From the NCBI GenBank assembly GCA_014773175.1, contig VXCM01001435.1:1-64000 (forward strand): a stretch of 64,000 nt of DNA, in the 5' to 3' direction. Positions within the stretch are counted from its first letter, which is position 1. Every line of letters begins with the position of its first letter. A program made the translations under genes and the position numbers. Under the pieces are notes generated by a model. That model was given only the letters and a program-made list of their open reading frames with translations, did no database searches and was not told the DNA's origin. Shown here one piece after another: positions 13,501-24,360 of the stretch. Source of the DNA: Lucifuga dentata. Taxonomy: Eukaryota; Chordata; Actinopteri; Ophidiiformes; Bythitidae.

Positions 13501-13702
13501 TTTTATTCAGTTAAATAATTATTTTTCTTATGTTTCTATAACCACTTGTTGCTGAGGTAACAGTATACATTCAAGCAAATATAATGTGATATTTTGTGAT
13601 ATTCAAACAATATTAAATGAAATATTGTGTAAAATAGTGAAACAGCTCACCGTGAGAGACTCCAGAAAGGGCCACCACCAACAGTCCAACCACAGCGTTC
13701 AT
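4518..13702 (-). CDS. Two-kringle type I membrane protein, plasminogen K2-K3-like, with one in-frame stop
   Basis: Six minus-strand exons join with matching phases: 13702-13651 (signal peptide [17 protein letters not shown]), 8258-8138 and 7382-7264 (kringle 1), 6161-5999 and 5734-5619 (kringle 2), 4711-4518 (transmembrane segment and tail). Each joint has a good donor and acceptor. Predicted length is 254 codons: kringle 1 about 20-97, kringle 2 about 106-187, membrane helix about 203-219, basic then 30-residue cytoplasmic tail. Kringle hallmarks include GENYRGK, NYCRNPD, RWDYC and RWEYC. Kringle 1 starts CIHC and kringle 2 has NFPC, the extra cysteines that form the K2-K3 disulfide of plasminogen. 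No protease domain is present. Codon 81 is TAG (7315-7313) where kringles have an aromatic residue after WC. It could be a polymorphic null, a pseudogene or a base error. A ligand-binding surface protein is inference only. Confidence 0.75.
4880..5145 (+). mobile_element. Retroelement 3' tail relic
   Basis: The segment near 5067-5140 (TTGTTATATCATATTTTTCT then GAAATAAAGTTTTGAAG and poly-A) closely matches 63345-63400 in the last intron of the window. A shared AATAAA-containing tail ending in poly-A suggests a reverse-transcribed element. An A-run with an N at 4900 precedes it. Confidence 0.4.
5206..5275. mobile_element. TTAA-type MITE, family A, one end only
   Basis: Only the left terminal repeat is recognised: TTTAAAGGACCATAGC..ATTTTGCATGGTTGAGCC. 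It lies in the last intron of the kringle gene and has no matching right end nearby. Confidence 0.5.
5277..5510. repeat. Intronic segment repeated at 8324-8465
   Basis: ACATTTCTCTTGGTAGAATT.., CACTATAAAGACAGAATCT and CCAGGCTTAATGACGTGCTG occur here, in the intron after kringle 2, and again in the same order at 8324-8440, in the intron before kringle 1. This may be a trace of kringle-unit duplication or a dispersed repeat. Confidence 0.45.
7453..8035. mobile_element. TTAA-type MITE, family A, degenerate copy
   Basis: Between the two exons of kringle 1. The left arm has ATTGCATGTTTGAACCCAAT and TACGTTACTGTCAACAATTT; the core has CTCCACCAGGGAATACAGTC; the right arm keeps ATTGGGCCTCAAATATGCAA. 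Both terminal sequences are eroded. Confidence 0.5.
9263..9304. repeat. Perfect inverted repeat, 20-base arms, 2-base loop
   Basis: Arms 9263-9282 and 9285-9304 are exact reverse complements around AC, containing CATGAGATAGTATCTC. Related partial motifs (AAACTATCTCGTGAGTACC, GCACGAGATCC) lie on both sides, so this is part of a palindromic ATCTCGTG-rich repeat block of about 120 bases. Confidence 0.8.
10203..12290 (+). pseudogene. Decayed member of a teleost multi-copy family (SAMD3-like uncharacterised proteins)
   Basis: A start MRHRK (10203-10217) splices in frame to exon 11324-11476 ([20 protein letters not shown]... [17 protein letters not shown]), flanked by a good acceptor and donor. 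The next exon (about 11760-11849) begins [13 protein letters not shown] but needs a one-base shift to continue as [17 protein letters not shown]. Exon from 12055 reads [32 protein letters not shown] and hits TAG at 12175; beyond it another frame reads [16 protein letters not shown] recall a C-terminal KIFV..DVSIIIEG..LLMGLIYALNLSYP pattern in these fish proteins. Two shifts plus a stop make a pseudogene likely. Function of the family is not known to me. It lies antisense within intron 1 of the kringle gene. Possible untranslated exons end at 9710 and begin near 10000. Confidence 0.6.
10715..11192. mobile_element. TTAA-type MITE, family A, left-truncated
   Basis: Core landmarks (TTCAATTCATTCCAGCACAC, CTCCACCAGGAAATATAGTT) and the right terminus (ATTGGGCTCAAACAGCATGC..GCTCCTTTAA) are present; the left terminal repeat is not recognised. 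It lies within the first intron of the decayed plus-strand gene. Confidence 0.55.
12300..13230. repeat. AT-rich interval with about 60-base tandem unit
   Basis: TTTTACAAATAAAGAGTGAG..CAAAACAGAAGATCCC occurs twice in tandem at about 12957-13080, followed by shorter inverted pieces (AAGTAAAGTTTACTTGAG, GTAAATTTTACTTGAA). A 66-base duplication around the N at 12872 is an assembly join. A homopolymer N lies at 12396. No gene is seen. Confidence 0.55.
13231..13650. other. Kringle gene intron 1, no other feature seen
   Basis: AT-rich sequence with a 15-base poly-A; no coding potential or recognised repeat. Confidence 0.5.
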
Positions 13703-13955
13703 GTCCGCTTACTGTTCACTCTCTGTGGATCCAGTCAGACAAACTTCTACACTTTTCTACAAACTTCTGCTTCACTCAGCATGAGTGTGCACTATCTTTA
13801 GTTTGACATCAGCTGGTGTGAAACTGACCAAGCACAGTGTTGCTGATATATTTGTAGTTGGCGGAAGGCACAAAGGAAGTGACAATTACATCCCAATAAA
13901 AAAAAAAAAAGACAATAAATAAAAGCAGATGTAAGAGCAGTAGTGATTTACAGCA

Positions 13956-16619
13956 GTTTATTCTCATCATTAACTTTGTATTAAATCAGTCAACTGAATG
14001 CAGTAAGACTATTGTCCTTTACAGGTAGTACATAATATTTTACCGATATCATTAATCAGTACGTTATATAAAAAATGATTTTCCACATTAGCTATACACA
14101 AAGACAAAATGCCTGAATCGATCTGTTAGCTAATGGTGATTTTTGTTGTTGGTTCCTGAAATCTTCAGTTCAGAGTCCTAAAGTCAGTTCAGTCAACTCC
14201 TCCAAAATCAAGCTGCGGCTGCACATACAACAGAATAAAAGTGATGTGGTTAAAATGGAAATTGTTGAAATTTACACACAGAATATTTATAAACTGCAGC
14301 ACTGGCATTGTCTAGTTTGATGTGCAAATCTTGATTATACATTTGTGTGTATGGAGCCTCGTGCCACTGGAGTAATCATATATTTTTCAGTGACTTGCTA
14401 TAATTAATTATGACTGATTCTTTTCATAAACTGATCAATTAGTTAGCATAATTACTAATTACTTATGAATTGACCAGTTTCATAAACTGATTAATTAGTA
14501 AGCATAATTTAAATTATGCTCTTAAAACCTGAGTAAAATGATAATTAAATGTACTAATGCCATTTAATTATTCCGTCATTCATTTTGTTACTGAATTAAC
14601 ATTTAACCCATTAACTATCAGCAGCTCTGACTGTTCAGCCATTATTTTCAATGCTACGATCTTTTGTCAGCTGAAAAAAATCGGAGCTGCTGTTTCTGCT
14701 CTATGGGTTGGACCTCTTTTAACTTTTCGTGTAGCACACTGAATGCACCCCTTTAAATGAAAGTGATCATGAGAAGGGAAATATAAAGTGAGACACTCCA
14801 GGCTCCACCTGTGAATGTGTTGCTGTATTAGAGTCTCACCTGGTTGCTTAAAACGTCTCGTTCTTCTGTAAGCACAACAAGAAACCACCACCACAATCAG
14901 TGTCAGACACGCTGCTGATGCAGAGATGATGATGATGGGCAAAATGTTTTCTGGGGAGAACAAACCACACTGATAGATTACAGTATATTCTCTCAATAAC
15001 CAGAAAAATAGAAACGCTGGTACAGTCAATACATACAAGGATTTATTGCAATCCTGCAATAAATGTGAGGACGTATGTAAATGAAGTGGGAAAACCCTTA
15101 AAAACACCTTTCAATACAATGCAGTCCTATACACAGTCACTATGCAAGAAAATTAACTTGTCTGACAATGCCAAGGACAGTTGAACATTAAATGCTGTAC
15201 AAAAAATATTGCAAGATTTTTATACTGGACTGCATTAGATTGTACAGTTTTTTGTGGGGAGTTTTTTCTGGTTAGTGAGTACATTTATTTACTATATTAC
15301 ACACTAAAGGGGGACTGCACTGATTTTAATAAACATTAAATTCAGTTTGTTGGTATTGGGGAACACTATTCAGCATGTTAAAATAGAGGCTTTTGTTCCT
15401 GTTTTATGACTGCCTTGATGAACAAAATTATCAGTTTCTTTCAAATGCATAAAAATTTCTGCATGATGTCAAACTTTTGAAAATTTATGTATAAAGAGTT
15501 TTTTTCATGACCAATTAACTGAGTTTGAATATGTAAAATTGGTGGAGACCCCCTTTAAAATATATAGATATATATATATATATGTAACTGGTTGAATTCT
15601 GCACCCAGAGCAAAGTGCTAACAGTGCTAAGCTACTCTCACCCACAGTGTAAATGTCATCACACATGAATGGTCAAACACTGCTTTTTTCTTTTTCTTAA
15701 GAACACATGATGAAAGGCTTCGAGAAACCAAATTTACAGTGTAGTTTGAGGTGTAGTTTGAAATGATTCAGTGTTGGTATGTTGTACATTGTTAAAATAA
15801 AATGTACATTTGACTGTATTGCTAATAGAGCAAATGTCACTAAACTGAGGAAGTGTAATAATTCTTCATCTATATACCCCCTTGAACCTCACAAAAGAGT
15901 ATCACAGTGGTACACCACATTGTAGCTGTATAGATTTGACTGTTTCTTGTCTTCTGTTCACTCAGTGAAAGATCTGTCAGTTAAATTATGTTCCCATTTA
16001 ATATTTCACATTAAACTGCAAAAATAGAAAGTAAATATTCTCTTAGTACATCCATGATGACTGACAATCAACTTTATGTTACTAGAGTGAGGATGGGGGG
16101 GTTCCCTTTTACCTTGAACCACTTGCACCTCAAAAGTTTTTGTTGATAAACGGACCCCGTTTGGATCAAAGACCAATACAGCGTACTGGCCTGAATCTGC
16201 AGCCTCCACATTGGTGATCTTGAATGTTCCATTGCTGATGAAGAATTCTGTTCTGTTTCCCAGCTCCTCCTGTATGATCACCTTTTCTTTCTTCAGAGAG
16301 AACACAAACTCCTTCCCAGTGGATCCACTGGGAAGGAGTTTGCTACACCGCACCTGATGGCCAGTGGCATTGGCCATCAGCTGGATGTACACAGATCCAC
16401 CAACAGAAACAGAGCACATAGATGAATTCTGGACCATATTACAGCTGGTATCTGTAACTGGTAAGAAGGCTGAGAAAGGCAAAGCAAAAAAACAAAAAGA
16501 ATATGCAAATCAGTTTAACTTATTCCTCTTTTACACAACATACTGGTTTTAATGAAGCAGAAACTCTTACCATGTGTTATGCCAGCTAACAACACAAGGA
16601 GCACAAAAACTTCTTCCAT
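13956..16619 (-). CDS. CD2/SLAM-family-like Ig-domain membrane protein
   Basis: Exon 1 (16619-16571) encodes a signal peptide, MEEVFVLLVLLAGITH. Exon 2 (16457-16113) encodes one V-type Ig domain: it ends with NVEAADSGQYAVLVFD, the conserved F-strand D-S-G-x-Y pattern, but the usual F-strand cysteine is replaced by valine and the B strand reads GGSVYIQL without cysteine. Lack of the canonical disulfide is typical of CD2/SLAM domain 1. Exon 3 (14950-14840) gives a transmembrane helix near residues 135-157 and the basic stop-transfer YRRTRRFK. The phases (1,1) match. A final exon may start at about 14219; in that join the tail ends after only a few residues, so the true 3' end is uncertain. A polyadenylation signal candidate lies at 13956-13961. 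Probably an immune-cell surface receptor; no ITIM/ITSM motif is visible in the window. Confidence 0.7.
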
Positions 16620-16624
16620 ATTCT

Positions 16625-18540
16625 ACCAGAACAAGCCTTCATAAAATATGTTATTATGACCTGCAGAGAGATGAATACTGCTAAAACCTCAGCTCAAAGG
16701 TTTTGCCAGATACGGGAAATGGGTGGTAGTTCCATGTCAGAGGTGAAGGCAGGAAATGAAGTAAACTCTCACTTCTCACAAACACAAGGTTTTAGTACTA
16801 TGCTGAAATGTGCTGATCTTGGGAAATACCCACAGAATGTGAAGAAATCCTCTGTTTTCATTCTGTGTTGAAATCACCTGTCTTCCATGAAGTCTTTGGA
16901 GCTAACATTCGTGAGAAAGCAGTTTCAGCCACAACTGTAACTTTGCCAAGGCAACTTTAATTTTCACAACTGTCAGAGCGGGTCTACTTCATCTGCAGCA
17001 GAACGAGGAAGTGTAAATTACAAGCTTGTATGCACGTGTTTCTGCAGGAGTCCAAATGAAACAGACCACTGAACAAATCGAGTGCTGAACAGTAATTACA
17101 TGACAAGCACAGACATGAACAATCAAAATGAAGAATTCATTAGGATCCCAAAACTTTTATCTGATTATCTACATATTGAAAGGTTCTACATAAAATACAG
17201 CTCTAATCTAACAAAAAAAAAGTCCTCTAAATTCTCTGCATATACTTTATTTATGCAGTTCCAGATGTCGTAATCTAATCTCAACTTGTTCAGCATGCTT
17301 GATGTAGATTAACTGAAGATTGTATCAATTTCTTATATTTAGAGGGTGTAATCAAACATTTCTGTGAGAGGGAAATAACTGGTGGTTGCAGTGTTTTTGC
17401 CTCCAGATATGCTTCCTGCTTCCTGTATTTCACTTTAGCTGTTCTTGTTGAGCAAAAACCACAACATGCTATGTTTGTGTGCTCCTTCAGGTAAAATCGG
17501 GATGTTCTGTACCTGCAGCAGGCATCTCTCCTTTCTGCTCAGGTTAATCTGCTCAGGACAGCTGAACGTACTCATGTCTCACAAAAATTTGTCCCTGTGG
17601 TCATGAGTTATATCAAGTTTACAGAGATCAGAAATAAGCAAAGTGAGTGGGCGAGGAATTTCCAACAGATGTTTTCCTTTTAATAATAAAACATGTAATT
17701 TAAAATGTTTGCACTATAAGGAAACAGAGCAGAACAGAATATTTAGGATTATTTAATAGTGCCTTCACCAAAGCCACAAGCCTCCTCACTCTATGACTAA
17801 TTTCATTTACAGAAAAAATCTTGCAACAAATCTTATTAGATAGTAGTGACAGATGTAAATGTTCTCTGCTTTCAGTAAGTACTATTCAGATGATTTTTAA
17901 TTCTGGGTTCTTACAGTTAATGCACATATAGAGATTTTACTGCCACAAAGATGAAGAAAACCCTCCTTTGTATTTGGAGTTGGTGGCGCTCTGAAAGTGT
18001 TTAATTTATCTACGTAAAAACATTTGTATGCTCTTGGATCATATCTGCTTATTCATTATGATGCTATACAAAGGAACAGTTGTAAATTAACCCAGAAGCT
18101 AACGTTATCTGAAAGAGAAACCATTTTCTTCTATTTGATAATTACTTAAATTTGTCAAAAAGAAGAAGTTTAGGATTAGAGTTTGAAAGAAATAATGTTT
18201 GCACCTGAAATTGACAAGTCATGTTCCTGAGGTAGATGTCATTTGTATTCACTGTGGCTACAAACTGTTGCAGATTATTTCTCCTTATCACCAGAAATGC
18301 TATTATTCTGATTGTGTGTATGTGTGTGTTTGTCCTTTTTCAGTTGAGTAATCAATGTCATGTAGAGCAGACATTTTTCATTCACAGAATCCTTTATATA
18401 ATGCTTTATTGCTTCTTATGGGGCTCCTTATATTGAATCAAGTCCTTCTCGTGAGATTGAATGCACAGGGTGAATGCAGCTGTGTCTGATTTAACACAAA
18501 AATTTGTCTTTTAGATGTTTTGTCTCTACATTTAGTGTTT
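16625..18540. other. Intergenic interval between Ig gene and arsi
   Basis: No exon or RNA gene is recognised. It contains upstream sequence of the Ig gene and downstream sequence of arsi. Short ORFs here show no family resemblance. Confidence 0.5.
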
Positions 18541-18554
18541 CTCAGTCATGTCCT

Positions 18555-21500
18555 CTAGATCCTGTTGGACATGATTCTAGTGTTGAGTCTCCTGAAAAAT
18601 GACCTGCTTTTGGAGAGTTTAAGCTTCTTCTTCCAGTCCTTGTTCCTTTTGTGGTAGACACTGTCCCAGCTGTATTCCTCCCCATCTCCTACCCAGGGGA
18701 CCCAGGCTCCTCCATTCAGGTCAGGGTCAGCCCGTGGGTCCTCTGATGGATATCGTACAGGCACTGCAGTGCGGTTGTAGTACACCAGTCTAGCCAACAG
18801 CTCTTTGACAACATCGGGTCTTTGCTCAGACAGGTCAAAACGTTCATAGGGGTCCCCAGAGATGTTAAAAAGCCACACTGATTTCCGTGGCTCAGTGTGC
18901 CTCTCCAGGTTCCACCAGTCACTTGGGAAGCCAGGAAGCATTTGTGGTGGGGTCCAGTCCCCATAGCCAGGGTCTCCCGTCAGGAGCTTCCAGTCTCCAG
19001 TTCGAACGGAGGCCTGGATAGCTGTATTCCAAATTCCATATCCTCTCTGCAGGGAGCCACTGCGGGCCTGATTATACAGAGGGTCAATATTGTGGAGGAT
19101 CTCCAATCTGGGCGACTCCTTACCCTCGCTGATGGCTTCCCAAACATCATGCCCATCCACCCCCTCGGTTAGGGATTCATTGCCACCTGCTAACCCCACC
19201 AGTGTGGGGTACCAGTCAGTGATATGGACCAGGGCTTTACTCACCCTCCTTTTCTTCCTCAATAGAGGGCTGTGAACAAACCCCAGACCTCTGATGCCAC
19301 CCTCCCAATAAGTGCCCTTGCGTCCTCTGAGTGGCCAATTATTGCCACCAGACAAAGGCTGGCCACCATTGTCAGTGGAGAAGATGATGACACTGTTCTG
19401 GTAGTAACCATACTTGCGAAGGGCGTACGTCACATTACGCACTGCCTCATCTACTGCTGAAACCATGGCAGCATACTTCCTGCGTGCCACATTGCCAAGC
19501 CCTCGGTAAGGGTATATGTAGTCCCGTGGAGACTGCAGAGGTGTGTGTACCGCTTGGAAGGACAGGAAGATGAACAATGGCTGGGCCTGAGGATCATGGG
19601 CTGCCAGGATTTTGCGGACCCTCTGAGTGTATAGATGGGTAGAGTATTTGCCCCTCTGACCCCAAGCCATCGTTTCTCCCTCATGGAGGTCAAAGCCGCA
19701 CAGACCAGGGCCATCACAGGAGTCGTAGGTGTAGTAGTTCACACTGCCTGTTAAAGAGCCAAAGTATGTGTCGAAGCCACGCCGAGTGGGCAAACACTCT
19801 TTCTTGTAGAAGCCGAGGTGCCACTTGCCCACCATATGAGTAGAGTAGCCAAGCTCCTGCAGCCTCTGAGGGAGGGTGACCTGGTCAAAGGGCAGGCAGT
19901 TAGGCTGGCGAGGCCGGATGATCGAGTGCTGCAGGCCAGTATGAATTTGGTACCTAGAGCAGATGATTAGAAATATTGTCAGAAGCAATTGTCACAAATT
20001 GTAAAACTAGATATTCCAACAAATGGTTGGATAATGATACACACAAGGGGAGGAGAAAGAAGAGAGAATGAGAAAGGAAGCTTTTTTTCCCCATTATGTA
20101 CTACATACATCAGATTTATGTATGATTAACTCATTTTGAAGAAGTGAAGGCAGACAGGTTGCAAATGTTGCTTCCCCCCCCCCCCCCCCCCCCCNCCCCC
20201 CCCCCAGCCTTTTGGGTGTCAGGGAGGTGGAGAGAATTAAAAACCACAGCTGCAACTCTGCTGTATGAAGAGGCAGACGTTAAGCTTGTGTGCAGCATCA
20301 CAGCAGGATTTATTCTCTGAATATATATTTCATACATCCAACTTCAGGGATAATTTAAATCAACAACGGAAAATTATCAATAACTATACCAAATCATTAC
20401 ATGACTCAACAATATCCAAATAACCATATATCTTTAAATGGATGTAAAATATACAAAACATAAATCATAAACTCAGCGTACTATACTGTACCATACTATA
20501 ACGTAAACCAATACAAGTGCTTAAATGTGAATTACAAATAACTTCTTTTGTTCCTATTTCCATACATCAAGGTGCTTTAACCACAAAAAAAAGGTATCTA
20601 CAGTTATTCATTTTTCAGTAACAATATAGTATTACGAAATATAGTTGCTTCATTGTGTACCTGACACTGAAACATTGTAACAGAGTCGTTTTGTAGCCCT
20701 TTACCTTTAATAGGTTAGCTGTTTAGCTTGTGGCTAATCGTTCTGCTTACGTTATAACAACAAATTAGCCTACTTACTTTTTAGTCTTTTACACATAAAG
20801 CAGAAGACTGTCAAGGTAGTCAATGACTAAACTGAGACATATTTGTTTTTATTTGGGGAATATTAACCGATCTGATATTACGAAGAAGAGGCAGACAACG
20901 TTACACTTTTGTGTAGCATGACCACAGGATTTATTCTGCAGCGGTGTCTGCCTTTCACGGTGTTATGTTACCCCAAAGCGCCACGCGCCATCTAGTGTCT
21001 TGTCTGGGTACTACACATTGAATAGAAATAAAACACAGGAAAACTAAAAAAAAAAAAAAAAAAANAAAAAAAAAAAAAAAAAAATGGGGTGTCTGTTTAT
21101 AGTGTTCATTAATTTGTTTTAACCCTTTACACACAGCTTATGTGAACAAGTATGTACATATTTTTAACCTTTTTTTTAAACATTTGCTGTGCTTAATGCT
21201 TTTAAATTAAATTCCTTAATTATTTTGCCTGAGATCTGAAAAGAAAAATTCTCTGTAATAGTCAAGTAAAAAGACACTTGTTTGTTTTTCTTATTTAAGA
21301 AGAAATAAAATTAACTTTTTTTTAATAAATAGGGTGTGTAGTAGTGAATACATACAATTACATACTCATAGTACTCATATACTATGGTTTCATTATGCAG
21401 CTCAAACTTCAGTTTCACTGTACACTTCACAGATCCCAGATCTAAATTAATTTTTAGTATAATATGGATTCAAATGAGGTTCACTGTATGCTTTGGCATC

Positions 21501-22239
21501 CAGGACATTGGGTTTCAAGGCTTAATAAATTATTAAGTCACTTCATTATAGCAAAATATATACATTCTTTCATAGCAGTTTATTTTGTCAGTTGTTTTAT
21601 GTACTGTTACTTTTTTATTTCAAAGTTGAAGACTTATAAACCAAAGGCATCACTAATATGAAATATATGTAAATATTTTTCAGTGACACAAAGCAGCCCT
21701 GAGGTAAAAGTGTGTTTACACGGTATGTACAATGGTGTCTGTTTTTTAGCTTCCCAACAACAAAATGTGTTCCTACTTTAGTGTAATAGGAAACACATAT
21801 ATTTTTGTCCTCTAGCACTATTTTGTTGCACAATAAACTGACCAAAGAAGACAAATTGCTGTAATAGAAGAAATGATTAAAACGTGTTTTAGAGATCCAG
21901 GTGTGAGGAGCGGCGGCGGCAGTACCTGCCGGTGATGAGCTGGCTGCGGGACGGGGTGCAGATGGGCTGGATGTAGTAACTCTCCAGCTTCACTCCATCA
22001 GCAGCCAGCTTGTCCAGAGTCGGAGTCTTGATGTCAGGGTTGTGATAACCGATGTCATTGAATCCCTGATCGTCTGTCATGATGAATATGAGATGAGGAG
22101 GCTGCGCCACAGGAGAGCTGTCTCCAAAAGGCTGGACCAACTCATTTTCCACCTGGTTTGGACTCATCCAGTCCCACGTCAGGTAACCGAGGCTGAACAG
22201 ACTCATCACAGAGAAACCGGTCAGAGCTGGCGTGGCCAT
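18555..22239 (-). CDS. arsi: Arylsulfatase I
   Basis: Two coding exons, 22239-21926 and 19953-18555, join in frame inside [10 protein letters not shown] to give 570 residues, close to the roughly 569 of human ARSI. Sulfatases hydrolyse sulfate esters with a cysteine converted to formylglycine. Here the signature [13 protein letters not shown] is present near residue 94, the metal-binding TDDQG precedes it, and GKWHLG, STDNGG and RKGTYWEGG follow. The N-terminus [19 protein letters not shown] forms a hydrophobic signal sequence, and the C-terminal [15 protein letters not shown] is diagnostic of ARSI/ARSJ, closer to ARSI. All catalytic motifs look intact. The protein is expected in the ER/secretory route. 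It lies next to tcof1, as in human 5q32, supporting ARSI over ARSJ. Fish may have two copies; which one this is cannot be told. Confidence 0.92.
19954..21925. other. arsi intron with homopolymers and a diverged direct repeat
   Basis: A poly-C run with N (20173-20206) and a poly-A run with N (21045-21084) mark sequencing or join trouble. GAGGCAGACGTTAAGCTTGT..CAGGATTTATTCT at 20270-20317 recurs in diverged form at 20888-20937, about 620 bases away, suggesting a repeat-flanked insertion. No exon is seen. Confidence 0.5.
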
Positions 22240-23410
22240 TGTGTACTATCAATCTCACTGAAGCAAACTGGATTTAGTAATCTGTCACCAGAGATCCAGT
22301 GAAAACGTCTGTGCTGGCAGGTAGGAGATCGTAAAGTCAGAGAAAAGTTTTCCCCGTCCTCACTGCCGACCTTTAAAAATGTTTCAGCCCCATCTGAAAA
22401 CATTTCACCCAACCAATGGTCCTATTAACCCCGCCTATTTGCCTGGCTTTGGCTCAATGAAATAAAAACAAGACCCCCCCTAACCCCCAACACACACACA
22501 CACACTAGCTTGATCTGTGGTTTAATCACCACGGGAAATAGGAATACAACTGGAAGTAAAAAAAAAAAAAAAAAAAAAAAAAGATATAAAAGTTGTCAAA
22601 ATTAAACTTAAGTAAAATAAATAAGCATAAATGTATTGCATGTTGAAGTCATGAGTATAGCAGCCTGTCTTTGTCTTTGTTCAAAGGATTTTATTTGATA
22701 ATGAAGGGTGATGTCTATTACCTGGTTTAATTGCTGTACCTGTGTAACTTTACCTGTGTTAAAGTTACTGTGTTAGTATTTATGTTGCATTATATGTGTT
22801 ATAATATTGTATTATATTATAGATTATGTATTTCTGCAAAAGCCCATCAAGGGACAGGCTTCGCAAATTAGCTTAAATGATATGTGACAATCTGTTGTCT
22901 GAATATTGTATGCTCATGTATCAGTGTTTAAACAAATAAAAATACACTAAATAAGCTAATCTAAGTATCAAAAAGTCATTCCATGTCTAGAACTAAGAAA
23001 TAATTATTTTCATTAAAACCCTTTTTTTTTCTTTCAACCAGTTGTGTTTCACCTTTGTACCTTTTTTGTGATACGTTCTTTAGACCTTTTTCCCCTTTTG
23101 ACCTTTGCTTTTACCACTTCACTTTGTTTTGACCTTTGCACCATTTTTGTTTGAAACCGTTGTTATTTGTGACAATCTTGAGTCCACCATTTCACTCCAT
23201 TTGTCATTTCTCACTTGGCCATGAGATACTTAAAACATGGCCAGGAGTTACTACTGAGTGGGAACAACTTAATTATAAACATAAAGAACCTACTCCTAAA
23301 TGTTTGCAAATCATCTATAATGTTTGTTTTTTTTTTCTAAACCAATATATTATGACAAAGTGTAATCTCGTTCCTGCACATTAGCAACTCTTGGTCACGC
23401 CTTATAGGCT
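22240..23410. other. arsi upstream region, no other gene
   Basis: A short CA tract lies at 22490-22505 and a poly-A run at 22559-22582. The first ~200 bases probably contain the arsi promoter on the minus strand (an inverted CCAAT-like ATTGG lies near 22413), but nothing decisive is visible. Confidence 0.4.
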
Positions 23411-23423
23411 ACTTCACTCCGTG

Positions 23424-23540
23424 TTGTTTTAGCTCAACAGGTAGATCACTGGGGTTTTTTTACAGAGTTCGAATCCCAGTAGCACCATACTTTTGTGATT
23501 TGCGTCTTGTAGTTTTCAAAATACAATAAAACTAGCTTTG
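23424..23540 (+). mobile_element. tRNA-like SINE copy 1
   Basis: An A-box-like TTTAGCTCAACAGGTAGA is followed 27 bases later by a B-box-like GAGTTCGAATCCCAGT and a tail ACTTTTGTGATTTGCGTCTT. The anticodon arm is interrupted by a T-run and no acceptor stem can be formed, so it is a tRNA-derived repeat and not a functional tRNA. Confidence 0.5.
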
Positions 23541-23654
23541 GCATCAAGAATCCAACAAAGAATGCTTGGAATCAATCACATACTTTGGTATCTATCATAT
23601 TAAATCGATCTAGCCATTTTTCCTGCAGATTTATTCCATAACAGAGGTGCTATG

Positions 23655-23716
23655 CTCCCAAGTTGTGCTATAACTCAGTTGGTAGAGCGTTGGTCTTGTA
23701 ATACTGAGATTCTAAG
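23655..23716 (+). mobile_element. tRNA-like SINE copy 2, split by a MITE
   Basis: CTCAGTTGGTAGAGCGTTGG plus CTTGTAATACTGAG resembles the D arm and anticodon arm (TGT loop) of a tRNA-Thr. The sequence is cut in the B-box region at 23716 by a TTAA element; matching tail sequence (GTCATTTGCATCCTAGTTTT) resumes after 24300, paralleling the tail of copy 1. Confidence 0.5.
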
Positions 23717-24300
23717 TTAAAGGACCATACCAGCCATTTTGCATGTTTGAGCCTAATATATTCAATTTTCATAGACATAACATTATTGACAATCATTTCC
23801 CAAAGCATACTACTGGAAAGGTGAATTAATTTTTTTCCCCCTACCTTCCAGACCACCATTGATTTCAGTATCTGGTATGCTTTTAAAATCAACTTATTGA
23901 TACTTGAAATGTTCTTGGGATAGGTAATCCATCATCGCAAACAAGATGTGTATTCAGGTTTTTTTCAAAGTTTTGTAATTTTAGCATTTAAGCGCAATAA
24001 AAAGCACAGAGTGAATGTACAGTATGTCTCCACCAGGGAATATACTGCAGTCCCAAAAGAAGACCTGTATTTATCAAAAAATGACTTCATAAGGCTATGT
24101 AACTATTAGCAGGAGAAACATCGATTTTTAAGGTTGTATCACTTGAATATTTGATTTTGAAAGATTAAGAGATTTTGCAAAATATCAGGAAAGTTGAAAT
24201 ACGGTTTTATCTTTTGGGAGATGGTTGTCAGTAACATAACATGTATGAAAACTGAATATCTTAGGCTCAAACATGAAAAATGGATGGTATAGTCCTTTAA
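23717..24300. mobile_element. TTAA-type MITE, family A, full length
   Basis: Flanked by TTAA on both sides. Left terminus AAAGGACCATACCAGCCATT, right terminus in inverted form ending GGTATAGTCCTTTAA. The core has CTCCACCAGGGAATATACTG. It lies inside the second tRNA-like SINE, so it inserted later. Confidence 0.7.
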
Positions 24301-24360
24301 AATGCCATCACAGTTTTTATTTTTGTCATTTGCATCCTAGTTTTCGAAGTGAAACAAGTT

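Noticed and set aside
23655..23716. Possible tRNA-Thr gene (CTTGTAA loop)
   Set aside because: No acceptor stem or T arm; cut by a MITE and paired with a similar SINE-like copy nearby.
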